A DNA stretch of 64,000 nucleotides from Halomonas sp. ML-15. GTDB lineage: Bacteria; Pseudomonadota; Gammaproteobacteria; Pseudomonadales; Halomonadaceae. The first letter of the stretch is position 1; each line of letters opens with the position of its first letter. Below are positions 17,434 through 26,249 of the stretch, one piece after another. The notes beneath the pieces were generated by a model. The model was given only the letters and a program-made list of their open reading frames with translations. It made no database searches and was not told where the DNA came from. The translations under genes were made by a program, and so were the position numbers. The stretch lies in the NCBI RefSeq assembly GCF_014779595.1, contig NZ_JACXZT010000001.1, positions 1 to 64,000 on the forward strand, written 5' to 3'.

Positions 17434-17602
17434 CGAGGGACGCCGGGGTGGGCTGTCGTTGGAAGACACAGCGGCCATGCTCGGGACTGATCCGTCGGCA
17501 GGCCTGCGAGGGGGCGCTGTAAACCATCCCTGGGCGCTACCTGCGCCTTCCATGGCGCAGAACCCCCTCTTCGACCTGCCCCCGGCGTCCCTCGTTTACG
17601 GC
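17434..17602. repeat. Hairpin repeat, copy B, with 15-bp terminal inverted repeats
   Basis: CGAGGGACGCCGGGG (17434-17448) and CCCCGGCGTCCCTCG (17580-17594) are perfect inverted ends. Inside, GGCAGG (17497-17502) pairs with CCTGCC (17575-17580), GAGGGGG (17508-17514) with CCCCCTC (17563-17569), and CTGCGCC with GGCGCAG (17541-17560), giving a nested multi-stem structure. The flanks CTCGGGACTGATCC and CGACCTG...CCCCGGCGTCCCTCGTT match copy A at 5640-5705. No coding capacity is evident. Confidence 0.75.
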
Positions 17603-17691
17603 ACCCCTCGCCCAAGCATCGCCTACAATTCCTGGGGTCCCTCGGCAGGGCAACGATAAGCACCCCCTCTAATAGGGGTAAGGGGACGGCA

Positions 17692-18360
17692 ATGACCTAC
17701 AGCATCATTGGATATGACCATGCCAGAGGTGCCCACGGTATCGCCTGCGCCACCGGCGGACCGGCGCTGGGCGCCTTCGTGCCGCATCTGCGCCCCGGCG
17801 TTGGCGCGGCGATCACCCAGGGCTTCAGCACCAACGTACTGGCCGCCGAGCGGGGCCTCGAGGCGCTGGCAGACGGCACGCCGGTGGACGAGGTGGTAGC
17901 AGCGCTTCAGCGAGATGATCGCGGTGCGGCCTGGCGCCAGATTGCGCTGATGGATGCCCAGGGGCGCAGCGCCGGCTGGAGCGGTGAGCACAATGTGCCA
18001 GTAGTCGCGCTACTGCGCGAGCCGGGGGTAGTCGTTGCCGGTAATATGCTGGCCAGCGATCGAGTGGCCACACTGATGCTGGAGGTCTATCACCGGGCTC
18101 GGCGCGCAGGCGATGAGCTGGCAACCGCACTGCTGGCGGCACTCAATGCCGGCAGTGACGGCGGCGGTGATGCTCGCGGTACCCGTTCGGCGGCGCTCAA
18201 GGTGCGCGATCCCGGAGGGGTGCCGCTAGATCTGCGTATCGATGACGCCATGAATGCGGTGGTCGAGCTGCTGGCACTCAAGCGGCGTATCGATCAGGAC
18301 CGCGCCTATCAGCAATTCTTGACGCGCTTGCCGACGGCGGAAGATCCTCATCGCCACTGA
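17692..18360 (+). CDS. DUF1028 family protein
   Basis: 222 residues of the DUF1028 family, which has an Ntn-hydrolase-like fold and includes members near peptide or amino acid degradation genes. Family landmarks are GIACATGGPALGAFVPHLRPGVGA (residues 14-37), TQGFSTN, the RQIALMD segment, GNMLAS near residue 119 and the GGDARGTRSAALKV block near 162-175. It stands alone with its own leader after repeat copy B and before the chemoreceptor gene. A hydrolase or amidase function is possible; no activity can be assigned from sequence. Confidence 0.85.
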   Translation: MTYSIIGYDHARGAHGIACATGGPALGAFVPHLRPGVGAAITQGFSTNVLAAERGLEALADGTPVDEVVAALQRDDRGAAWRQIALMDAQGRSAGWSGEHNVPVVALLREPGVVVAGNMLASDRVATLMLEVYHRARRAGDELATALLAALNAGSDGGGDARGTRSAALKVRDPGGVPLDLRIDDAMNAVVELLALKRRIDQDRAYQQFLTRLPTAEDPHRH

Positions 18361-18495
18361 TAATGGCGGCAGCAAGGTCGCATCGAGTCTGTCTCGGCGT
18401 CTACGCCATAGAGAGATGCGGCCAATGTCGCATCAAGATAGTTAAGCCTGAGTCGATATCCTGCCTGACCATGCCAACAATAAATAGGATTCGAG

Positions 18496-20082
18496 ATGGG
18501 CAAACTACTGTATGCGGGGGCTTGTCTGCTGCTGGCTGGGGCAGTATGGCTAGGCGTGTCGTTCCAAACCACGTGGGCGCTGGCGCTGGCACTGTCGATG
18601 GCGGCGCTGGCTGGCGCTGGTGTGGTACTGGCGATGGACTACGCCATCTATGTTGCGCGCAGCGAGCCGGCGAGCCGAGTCGTCGACTATGCGCCACCGC
18701 TGGCCGACTATCGGTCGCTCAAGGCGATGGCCTACCGCTTGATGGGACGTGCCAGCCGTACCGCGATCGCCTCGGCCGAAGTGTCGCATCACGCGGACCG
18801 CATGGATCAGCGTCTGGCTCGGCAGGATCAAGTGGTCAAGGAGGCGGTGGCCAGCATTCAGGCGATCACCGCAGCTATCGAACAGGTTACCCGCAGTGCT
18901 CAGCAGGTGGTCGAGCTCGCAGGGCAGTCGCGCGCCTCCAATGCGGCCAGTCGCGATGCCCTGGAAGGGGTGATCAAGGAGATGCGGGCGCTGGCGGGTC
19001 GCTCTGAGGAGGCCCTTGCGCTGCTCACGACGTTAAGCGACAAGAGCGACAGCGTGCGTCACGTTACGTCGCTGATCGAGGATATTGCCGAGCAGACCAA
19101 CCTGCTGTCGCTGAATGCTTCCATCGAAGCCGCCAGGGCCGGTGAACACGGTCGTGGATTTGCCGTGGTGGCAGGGGAGGTGCGCGAGCTGGCCGGTCGC
19201 ACTGCGGATGCCACTCGCCAGGTCGAGACCCTGGTCGGAGAAATTGGCGACAGCAGCCAGCGAGTGGTGGACACTATTGGCCACCTGATGCAGCGAGTTG
19301 GTGAGCGTGCTCGTGAAGTCGAGACGGTTGGTCGGCAGCTAGGCGAGGTTACCCGTCACGTTGACAGCGTCGAAACACGGATCGGTAGCATCGCCGAGGC
19401 CATGGCTGACACCAATGGTCATAGTCAACAGGTGGCGGCGACCCTTGAGCAGCTCGATGTTGATACTGCGGCAGGTACCCGAGATATGCATGATCTGGCG
19501 GAGCAGGCCCGTGCTCTAATGGATGCCGCCGAGGGGGTCGATGCCGAGCTGGCCTTGCAGCGACTCGATGGGCGTCATCAACAGGTGTTACAGGCTGCGC
19601 GACGCAGTGCCGAGCAGATTGGCAGGCTGTTCGAACTGGCTATCAAGCGAGGCGATATGAGTCTCGAGCAGCTGTTCGCCGAATCCTACGAACCCCTGGC
19701 CGATACCCGGCCGGCGAAGTATCGCACTCACTACGATCAGTTCACCGATCGCCATTTGCCGGATATCCAGGAGCCGTTACTCGACTCTCTCGATCTTGCC
19801 TACGCGATCACCTGTGATCGCCGTGGCTATGTGCCCACGCACAATCGTCGCGTCAGTCAGCCGCCAACCGGTGACTATCAGCATGATCTACACTACAGCC
19901 GCAGCAAACGAATCTTCGATGATCCCACCGGGCGCCGCTGCGGGGCGCATCAGAAGCCTTTGCTTCTACAGACTTATAAACGAGATACGGATGAAGTGAT
20001 GCACGACTTGTCGGTGCCGATCTTTGTCCGGGGCCGCCATTGGGGCGGTTTTCGTATCGGTTATCGGCCGGCGGCGGTTTAG
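18496..20082 (+). CDS. Methyl-accepting chemotaxis protein without periplasmic domain
   Basis: 528 residues. Two hydrophobic segments at about 5-24 and 27-53 are separated by only a few residues, so no periplasmic sensor exists. A long coiled-coil signalling region contains the invariant receptor tip [37 protein letters not shown] (197-233). A C-terminal domain (about 370-528) follows the methylation/signalling helices and ends [19 protein letters not shown], a conserved module seen at the C-terminus of some receptors and probably the cytosolic sensor. It likely reports an internal state to CheA/CheW. The downstream EAL gene starts 21 bases later. Confidence 0.9.
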   Translation: MGKLLYAGACLLLAGAVWLGVSFQTTWALALALSMAALAGAGVVLAMDYAIYVARSEPASRVVDYAPPLADYRSLKAMAYRLMGRASRTAIASAEVSHHADRMDQRLARQDQVVKEAVASIQAITAAIEQVTRSAQQVVELAGQSRASNAASRDALEGVIKEMRALAGRSEEALALLTTLSDKSDSVRHVTSLIEDIAEQTNLLSLNASIEAARAGEHGRGFAVVAGEVRELAGRTADATRQVETLVGEIGDSSQRVVDTIGHLMQRVGERAREVETVGRQLGEVTRHVDSVETRIGSIAEAMADTNGHSQQVAATLEQLDVDTAAGTRDMHDLAEQARALMDAAEGVDAELALQRLDGRHQQVLQAARRSAEQIGRLFELAIKRGDMSLEQLFAESYEPLADTRPAKYRTHYDQFTDRHLPDIQEPLLDSLDLAYAITCDRRGYVPTHNRRVSQPPTGDYQHDLHYSRSKRIFDDPTGRRCGAHQKPLLLQTYKRDTDEVMHDLSVPIFVRGRHWGGFRIGYRPAAV

Positions 20083-20103
20083 TGGTGCATCCAGGAGGTA
20101 CGC

Positions 20104-22491
20104 ATGTACAGGCACGGAGCGCCGCGGTCGGGGGGCGGGTCACGCTTGGCCAGGGGGCTGATGGCGCTAATGCTCGGTGTGATGAGCCTGCCTGTGCTGG
20201 CCGAGGACATCCACGTGCTGGCTTCCTATCACCAGGGCAATCCCTGGACCGATGACCTGGTAGCACATATTGGCGCAGCGGTGGGACGTTTCGATGACGG
20301 CGCTGCGTTGAGTGTCGACTATCTCGACGCGCGGCGTATCGACGAGGCTCAGGCGTTCGCACTGCACCGTTCGCGACTGGTGGGGCGCCAGGCAGTGGAT
20401 CCCGCCGATCATCTGATCCTGCTAGATGATGCGGCGCTGCGCTTCTATCTCGACGCCCCCGAGGCCCTCGGCCATCCGGGGCGGGTGGTCGCTGCCGGTA
20501 TCAATGACAGCGACCTGCGCGAGACCGCGAGCCAGCAAGGCGTGCGCCTGGTGACCACCCAGCCGGTGGAGCGTCGTTCGCTGGGGTTCCTGGCTGAGCT
20601 GTTCGGAACGCCGCTACCGCTGCTGGTGCTAGGGGACGGCTCCCCCGTGGGGCGTAACCTCACCGAGTCGTTGCTCGATGCGGTGGCGGCGGATGAGCAA
20701 GTCGAGCTGGTCGATGTGCTGTGGGAGTGGAATCCCCAGCGAGTGGTTGAGCGTTACCGCGAGGCACCGTCGGGAACCCGCGTCTATCTGGTCGAGGGGC
20801 AGACCATGGGCGCCAGTGACATCGATGCCGAGCGACGCGCCTGGCTGACCAGGCTTGAGGCTCAGGGCATCGCGGTCTTCTGTCATCTGCCGTATCAGAT
20901 CAGGCTAGGATGCGCCGGCGGCGCGGTACTGGACATCGAGCGCGTCGCTCAAGTGGTCGTCGACACCCTGCTCAGCCATGCGCATGAGCAGCTGCCCGTG
21001 ATGCAGGAGGTTGGTGCCTATCGCTATCAGCTCGATGCGCGCTGGCGTGAGCGAGCGGCGGGGCGCGACGATATATTCTGGCTCAACGTAGAGCGTTTCA
21101 TCGGCGAACGCTCCACTCTATCGCGCCAGATGCAGTGGCTGGCGGTAGCTCTGGGGGGCTTGTTGATAGCGAGCCTGGGCGTGCTCTTCTGGCTTCGCTG
21201 GCGCATGCTGCGGCAACGTCAGCGGTTACTGCTTGATCGCCGCACCGGCCTGCAGACTCGCCAGGCGCTGGAAGCGGCTGCCATGGCCAAGCCCGAGCGA
21301 GTTTTCGCCGGATGGCTGTTCCTGCTCAAGGCGCCTCAACTGCAGGATTTTCGTCAGCGCCTTGGACATGAGGCTGCCTGGTCATTGATGCGCGAGCAGC
21401 TGATGATGATACGGCCGCGTCTGCCCGAGGCGTGGCAGCTCTATGTCAATCCCGACCTGACCCTGGTCGGCCATATCGATGCCGATGCCGAGGGCAACCC
21501 CGAAGCGCAGTTGGATGGCCTGCTGGCGACCCTGGCGGACGGGGAGGGTGATCACCGTCGCCTGGAGTGGTTCGGCTGCTTGGTCATGTGTCAGCCTAGG
21601 CTAAAGAACTTGCCGTCCTACCTTGCGGCGCTGGAGGATGGCATGCACCAGCTGGCCCAGGAGGGCTGGCAGCAACCACTCAAGCGCGTGGCTCCCTACG
21701 ATGAATCGCGCGGCAGCCGCTACCGCAAGCTCAGCGAGGCACTGCGTGAACTTTTTGCCTCGGATACTGATCAATTCTACCTGATGATTCAGCCACAGCT
21801 GGCGGCACGGGACGGCCGCCTGGTAGGCGGAGAGCTGCTGATTCGCTGGCGCCACCCGCGTCTGGGGGAAGTGCTGCCTAACGAGTTTCTGCCCATCGTC
21901 GATGCGATGGGGTTCAACGACGCCCTCGACCGCTGGGTGATGGAGCGGGGGCTGGCATGGTTTGGAACACAGCAGGGCGCTCTCCCCGAAGGATTCGTGC
22001 TGGCCGTCAACATCACTCTGAGCACACTGGGGCGTGACGACTTTCTCATGCAGTTGGGGGATAGCATCGAGGCCCATGGTCTATCTCCCTCGAGTATCGA
22101 GCTGGAGATCACCGAACATGCCATTTTTCATGATCTCGGTGACATCGAGCGTGCCATGGCCCGTCTGCGGCATCTTGGCGTGCGCCTGGCGCTGGACGAT
22201 TTCGGCACCGGTCATACCGCCTTCCAGCTGCTGCAGCGACTGCCTCTCAACAGCGTCAAGCTGGATCGCGAGCTGCTGCAGGCCGCGGGACGGCATGGCC
22301 GCGCGTCCGATGCCTATTCGGCACTGGTGGGGTTCTGCCAAACGCTGCGCTTGGGCATCGTTGCCGAGGGGGTTGAAACCGAGGAGGAGGCACGCTGGCT
22401 GATGTCGATGGGTGTCAAGGTGGTCCAGGGCTACTATTTCGCGCGACCGGTACCGCTCGATATCTTCGTGGCACGTTACTGCAACGTCTAA
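20104..22491 (+). CDS. Membrane-bound EAL-domain c-di-GMP phosphodiesterase with periplasmic binding-protein-like sensor
   Basis: 795 residues. A signal peptide (to about residue 33) precedes an ABC-substrate-binding-like periplasmic domain (35-330), a membrane helix (about 343-365), a degenerate GGDEF-like region lacking the GGDEF motif, and an EAL domain (about 550-790). The EAL catalytic set looks complete: E in GELLIRW, N in AVNIT, E in LEITE, DD in ALDDFGTG, K in VKLDR, E in AEGVETEE and Q in VQGYYFARP. It probably hydrolyses c-di-GMP in response to an external ligand. A strong AGGAGGT (20093-20099) precedes the start. Pairing with the chemoreceptor suggests joint control of motility. 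Confidence 0.9.
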   Translation: MYRHGAPRSGGGSRLARGLMALMLGVMSLPVLAEDIHVLASYHQGNPWTDDLVAHIGAAVGRFDDGAALSVDYLDARRIDEAQAFALHRSRLVGRQAVDPADHLILLDDAALRFYLDAPEALGHPGRVVAAGINDSDLRETASQQGVRLVTTQPVERRSLGFLAELFGTPLPLLVLGDGSPVGRNLTESLLDAVAADEQVELVDVLWEWNPQRVVERYREAPSGTRVYLVEGQTMGASDIDAERRAWLTRLEAQGIAVFCHLPYQIRLGCAGGAVLDIERVAQVVVDTLLSHAHEQLPVMQEVGAYRYQLDARWRERAAGRDDIFWLNVERFIGERSTLSRQMQWLAVALGGLLIASLGVLFWLRWRMLRQRQRLLLDRRTGLQTRQALEAAAMAKPERVFAGWLFLLKAPQLQDFRQRLGHEAAWSLMREQLMMIRPRLPEAWQLYVNPDLTLVGHIDADAEGNPEAQLDGLLATLADGEGDHRRLEWFGCLVMCQPRLKNLPSYLAALEDGMHQLAQEGWQQPLKRVAPYDESRGSRYRKLSEALRELFASDTDQFYLMIQPQLAARDGRLVGGELLIRWRHPRLGEVLPNEFLPIVDAMGFNDALDRWVMERGLAWFGTQQGALPEGFVLAVNITLSTLGRDDFLMQLGDSIEAHGLSPSSIELEITEHAIFHDLGDIERAMARLRHLGVRLALDDFGTGHTAFQLLQRLPLNSVKLDRELLQAAGRHGRASDAYSALVGFCQTLRLGIVAEGVETEEEARWLMSMGVKVVQGYYFARPVPLDIFVARYCNV

Positions 22492-22662
22492 AGTTTTCGT
22501 TGTCTCTGCCGTTAACTAATATTACAAGATATTTCAGGATGCACTAAAATATACGGGATGCGGCCTGATTGACACCCGTTGTTACTGCCCTGAGTTGTCA
22601 GGTGTGTTTTTGTCATATTCTTCCCGCTGGCCTGGCCAGCGGGCATCGTTAACGGAGTCAGC

Positions 22663-23817
22663 ATGTTCCAGGCCGCGAGAACTGCCACCTTGGCACTCGA
22701 CAGTGCGCTGCTAGGTGATTCGCTCGAGACGGTCTTTGCGCCGCAACAGTTGATCGCCGATGTAGAGAGAGTCAGCGGATTTGCTGGCCCCTCTCTGCAG
22801 CGCCTGCTGCATGTGCCGGCGCTGCGCGAGGGCAATCCGAAGCGCGAAGCGCTGAGCAAGATGCCAGAATTGGCCCTGGCCTGGCGGCGGCTCGCCTGTG
22901 GCGAGGTCGGTCTCGGTTCATGGTTGCCCCAGCATGACAGTGACTGGGCGGCGTATAGTGATTTCGTCAGCTTTGTGGTGTATGCCAGTGCGCTGGTCGA
23001 GCTTCACGACGAGCCGGCGCTGAGGCGCCTGCAGCACCTGCTGGGTCTGGCTGCGCTGCGGCTCAAGCTCGATCCGCTGATTCACCGCGAGCCCGACCTC
23101 GCGGTACGCCTCGGGCTCTCGATCGAGACACCTGGCTATCTGGTGGCCCTGGAGATCGCAGCGGCCTGCCAACTGCGCGTTGCGTCGGTGCGCAACGCCA
23201 TCTCACGACGTGAGATGATCGCCGACCCGAACCATGGTGTGCCGATTGATGCGGCACTCGACTGGATGGTGCAGCGACGCGGCTTTCTGTACCCGGTGAT
23301 CAACGCCATAGCGCCGGGGCGGCGCATCAATGGTCGTCTGGCCAATCAGTGGCTGTCCCAGGATCCGCGGGTCGAGCAGCTGCGCCGCGTTACCCGCTTG
23401 CGCATGATGCAGTGGCGGGTACTTGGCTCCGGGCGCTGCTTCGGCGTCAACGAACAGGGGCTGCATCACTGCCTGTTGACGCTACCGGCGGAGGATCCCG
23501 AGGGGCTCTCTGACGCTGGCATGGAGGCGCTGGAAGATCGCTCAGAGGATAGCGCGGTAGTGCTCTATCGCCAAAGCTTCGTGTCTGTGTCGGCCGTCGG
23601 CGAGCGCGCTGTCGAGATGCCCATCTATCAGGGCGTGGTACCGACCATGCGGGCGCTGGAGTCGCTGATCGACTATCTTGCAGCGGCGTGTGACTCGGAC
23701 ACTTCTACCGAGCAGCGAGTGGCGTCAGGCGGTGCGAGTCTCGGCACGCTCACGCCCCTGCCAGGCCGACCAGGAGTAGAGCGCCAGGCCGATCCAGATG
23801 AGTGCGAAGGTTGCTAG
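22663..23817 (+). CDS. Uncharacterised protein
   Basis: 384 residues, not recognised. It is mostly alpha-helical with many Leu/Ala/Arg and no signal peptide or membrane span. A helix-turn-helix-like stretch is visible near 168-190 (EIAAACQLRVASVRNAISRREM), so a DNA-binding role is possible. The C-terminal 31 residues are encoded inside the convergent rarD gene (93-bp overlap) and are of low complexity, which suggests loss of an earlier stop rather than functional sequence. Just upstream lies an inverted repeat CCCGCTGG/CCAGCGGG (22623-22643). Codon usage and GC content match the surroundings. Confidence 0.65.
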   Translation: MFQAARTATLALDSALLGDSLETVFAPQQLIADVERVSGFAGPSLQRLLHVPALREGNPKREALSKMPELALAWRRLACGEVGLGSWLPQHDSDWAAYSDFVSFVVYASALVELHDEPALRRLQHLLGLAALRLKLDPLIHREPDLAVRLGLSIETPGYLVALEIAAACQLRVASVRNAISRREMIADPNHGVPIDAALDWMVQRRGFLYPVINAIAPGRRINGRLANQWLSQDPRVEQLRRVTRLRMMQWRVLGSGRCFGVNEQGLHHCLLTLPAEDPEGLSDAGMEALEDRSEDSAVVLYRQSFVSVSAVGERAVEMPIYQGVVPTMRALESLIDYLAAACDSDTSTEQRVASGGASLGTLTPLPGRPGVERQADPDECEGC

Positions 23818-24648
23818 CTGTAGCGGTCCAACCGCCTCACCGAAGACCAGCAGGGCAATGAAGAACTGAATGGTCGGGTTGATATACATCAGAAAACCCA
23901 GCGTGGCCAGGCGCAGGCGCCTCGCCGCCCCGGCAAATGCCAGCAGCGGCAGTGCGGTAATCACTCCGCTGGCGACCAGCAGCCAAGTATGACGGGCCTC
24001 GCCAAGGAAATGTGTAGCATCGATATGTGCCAACCAGGCCAGCGCCAGCAGCGCCATCGGCAGCAGCAATAGCGTTTCAACGAAGAGTCCCGAGAGTCCA
24101 TCCAGCGGTACCTGCTTGCGCAGCAGGCCATAGGTGCCGAAGGAGAACGCCAGCAGCAGGGTGATCCACGGCAGTTCCCCAAGCCCGACCAGCTGGATGA
24201 CGATCGCCACGCAGGCGAGGCCCACTGCCAGCCCCTGCAGGGGCGCCATACGTTCGCGCAGGACCAGCATCCCGAGCCCTACGTTGACCAGTGGTGTCAG
24301 GAAGTAGCCGAGACTCGCCTGTAGCACCTGGCGGCTCTCCACGGCGTAGATGTAGATCCCCCAGTTGAGCGCGATGAGCAGCGCACAGCCCAGCACGCGG
24401 CCCAGCCGGCGTGGTTCGCCGAGTGCCTGGCGAACGGGGGCGAAGCGCCCCAGGATGGCGATCAGGCCGAGCAGGAACAGGCAGGACCAGACGATGCGAT
24501 GGGCCAGGATCTCCCACGCGGGCACGCCCTCGAACAGGGCAAAGAACAGCGGGAAACAGCCCCACATGGTATAGGCGCCGAGCCCGAACAGAGTGCCTTG
24601 AGTGGCGTCACTGAAAGGGGTGTGACGAGGGTGGGACGTCGGTGGCAT
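23725..24648 (-). CDS. rarD: EamA-family transporter RarD
   Basis: 307 residues with ten hydrophobic segments, matching the two EamA repeats of the DMT superfamily and the RarD length. Family marks include GAYTMWGCFPLFFALF near the N-terminus, HRIVWSCLFL, and the loop ALNWGIYIYAVESRQVLQASLGYFLTPL. RarD is linked to chloramphenicol sensitivity in name, but its substrate is not established. The stop lies 93 bases inside the convergent uncharacterised gene; the RarD C-terminus keeps normal family length, so this gene is not the one that was extended. Confidence 0.88.
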   Translation of the reverse strand: MPPTSHPRHTPFSDATQGTLFGLGAYTMWGCFPLFFALFEGVPAWEILAHRIVWSCLFLLGLIAILGRFAPVRQALGEPRRLGRVLGCALLIALNWGIYIYAVESRQVLQASLGYFLTPLVNVGLGMLVLRERMAPLQGLAVGLACVAIVIQLVGLGELPWITLLLAFSFGTYGLLRKQVPLDGLSGLFVETLLLLPMALLALAWLAHIDATHFLGEARHTWLLVASGVITALPLLAFAGAARRLRLATLGFLMYINPTIQFFIALLVFGEAVGPLQLATFALIWIGLALYSWSAWQGRERAETRTA

Positions 24649-24738
24649 GATGACCTCGAAAGCAAAGCGCTAATCTACCATAGCCGCGCGAAAACCCCAG
24701 CCTTGTCCGGTTCTGGTGCGGCCCTGAGGAGGTGTCTG

Positions 24739-25551
24739 GTGTCTACCCTGCGAACTACCCTGGTACAGTGCGATCTGCGCTGGGAAGCGCCGTCGGCCAA
24801 CCATGGCATGCTCGAAGAGCTGCTAGATGAGCTGGATGCCCGGCATACCGATCTGATCGTCTTGCCGGAGATGTTCGCTACCGGCTTCACCATGAATTCT
24901 CGTGAGATGGCCGAGCCCATGGACGAGAGCGTCAGCGTGGCTTGGCTACGCGATCAGGCGCGCCAGCGGAACTGTGTGATCACCGGCAGCGTGGCGGTGG
25001 TCGACGCTGGGCAGTACGTCAATCGGCTGATCTGGGCGCGGCCTGACGGTAGCCTGAGCTACTACGACAAGCGCCACCTGTTTCGTATGGCCGGGGAGCA
25101 TGAGCGCTATGCCATGGGCGAGCCGCGGGTGGTGGTGGAGCTCAACGGTGTCAGGCTGCTGCTCAGCGTCTGCTATGACCTGCGCTTTCCGGTCTGGCTG
25201 CGTCAACAGCCGAGTGAAGCGGGATTTGAATACGATGCGCTGCTATGCGTAGCCAATTGGCCGGCGCCACGGCGCCACCCCTGGCGCACGCTGCTGCAGG
25301 CGCGAGCGATCGAAAACCTGTGCTATGTGATCGGCGTCAACCGTGTCGGTGAGGATGCCAAGGGCTTGGCCTACGCCGGCGACTCGATGCTGGTCGACTT
25401 CAAGGGCGAAGCGCTGATCGACGAACCGCCGCATCAGCCCTTCCTGCGTACCGAACACCTCGACCTTGGGGCGTTGAAAGACTTTCGCCAAGCCTTCCCG
25501 GCATGGCAGGATGCCGACTCTTTTACTCTGACCAACGAGACCCCACGCTGA
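24739..25551 (+). CDS. Carbon-nitrogen hydrolase, omega-amidase (YafV/NIT2-like)
   Basis: 270 residues of the nitrilase superfamily with the catalytic triad E44 (LPEMF), K111 (YDKRHLF) and C145 (SVCYDLRFP). The spacing and the WPAPRRHPWRTLLQARAIEN segment fit the YafV/omega-amidase branch, which hydrolyses 2-oxoglutaramate or 2-oxosuccinamate to 2-oxoacid and ammonia, a metabolite-repair step after glutamine transamination. The start is GTG 24739, six bases after AGGAGG. Its TGA overlaps the rsuA start as TGATG, so the two genes are translationally coupled. Confidence 0.85.
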   Translation: MSTLRTTLVQCDLRWEAPSANHGMLEELLDELDARHTDLIVLPEMFATGFTMNSREMAEPMDESVSVAWLRDQARQRNCVITGSVAVVDAGQYVNRLIWARPDGSLSYYDKRHLFRMAGEHERYAMGEPRVVVELNGVRLLLSVCYDLRFPVWLRQQPSEAGFEYDALLCVANWPAPRRHPWRTLLQARAIENLCYVIGVNRVGEDAKGLAYAGDSMLVDFKGEALIDEPPHQPFLRTEHLDLGALKDFRQAFPAWQDADSFTLTNETPR

Positions 25552-26249
25552 TGCGCCTCGACAAGTTTCTCGCCGACACCACCGACCTGACTCGTAGCCT
25601 TGCCAAGAAGGCATTGCACCGTGAAGAGGTCAGCGTCGATGGCCAGGTGACCAAGAACCCAGCGACTCAGGTCGATGCCGACAGCGAGGTACACTGGCTG
25701 GGCCAGCGCTTGTCGCTGGTGGGGCTGCGCTATCTGATGCTCAATAAACCGGCAGGAGTGGAGTGCAGCGCACGGCAGGGCCTTTATCCGCTGGTGCGTG
25801 ATCTGATCGAGCTGCCCAACGTCGAGCGGCTGCAGACGGTGGGCCGCCTGGACGTGGATACCACCGGTCTGGTGCTGCTCAGCGACGACGGTCAGTGGTC
25901 GCATCGCGTGACGTCGCCCAAGCGCCGCTGCGGCAAGGTCTATCGCGTCAGCCTCAGCGAGCCGCTGGAAGGGGCTGCGTTGGTTGAGGCTCAGCGAGAC
26001 TTTGCTGAGGGCATACTGCTCGACGGCGAGGACAAGCCAACGCGGCCGGCGGAGCTGCTGATGCGCACCTCCTGCGACGCCGAGCTGACGCTATACGAGG
26101 GCAAGTATCATCAGGTCAAGCGCATGTTCGCCGCCATCGGCAATCACGTCGAGGCGTTGCACCGCGAGTCGGTGGGGCCGCTCACGCTAGGTGAGCTGGC
26201 GCCAGGGGAGTGGCGTGAGTTGACCCGAGAAGAGATCGCGGCTTTCTAG
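25551..26249 (+). CDS. rsuA: 16S rRNA pseudouridine(516) synthase
   Basis: 232 residues, nearly identical in length to E. coli RsuA. An S4-type RNA-binding domain (RLDKFLADTTDLTRSLAKKAL) at the N-terminus precedes the catalytic domain with GRLDVDTTGLVLLSDDG, where D101 is the catalytic aspartate. YHQVKRMFAAIGNHVEALHR near the C-terminus is also diagnostic of the RsuA/RluB/E/F family. It converts U516 of 16S rRNA to pseudouridine during 30S assembly. Its TAG is interlocked with the stop of the convergent yejF gene in CTAG (26246-26249). Confidence 0.92.
   Translation: MRLDKFLADTTDLTRSLAKKALHREEVSVDGQVTKNPATQVDADSEVHWLGQRLSLVGLRYLMLNKPAGVECSARQGLYPLVRDLIELPNVERLQTVGRLDVDTTGLVLLSDDGQWSHRVTSPKRRCGKVYRVSLSEPLEGAALVEAQRDFAEGILLDGEDKPTRPAELLMRTSCDAELTLYEGKYHQVKRMFAAIGNHVEALHRESVGPLTLGELAPGEWRELTREEIAAF

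Larger units (their letters stand above)
17237..17691. other. 455-bp intergenic region with operator and hairpin repeat
   Basis: No plausible gene was found here. From left to right it contains the ribosome-binding site and promoter zone of the minus-strand peptide-uptake operon, the 17297-17312 palindrome, a stray left arm GAGGGATGCCGGGG near 17398-17411, hairpin repeat copy B (17434-17602) and the short leader of the DUF1028 gene, with AAGGGGA near 17680 as a possible ribosome-binding site. Confidence 0.6.

Noticed and set aside
22623-22643. Hairpin CCCGCTGG/CCAGCGGG as terminator of the EAL gene
   Set aside because: No T-run follows on either strand and it lies about 20 bases before the next start codon, so an operator or leader role is equally likely.
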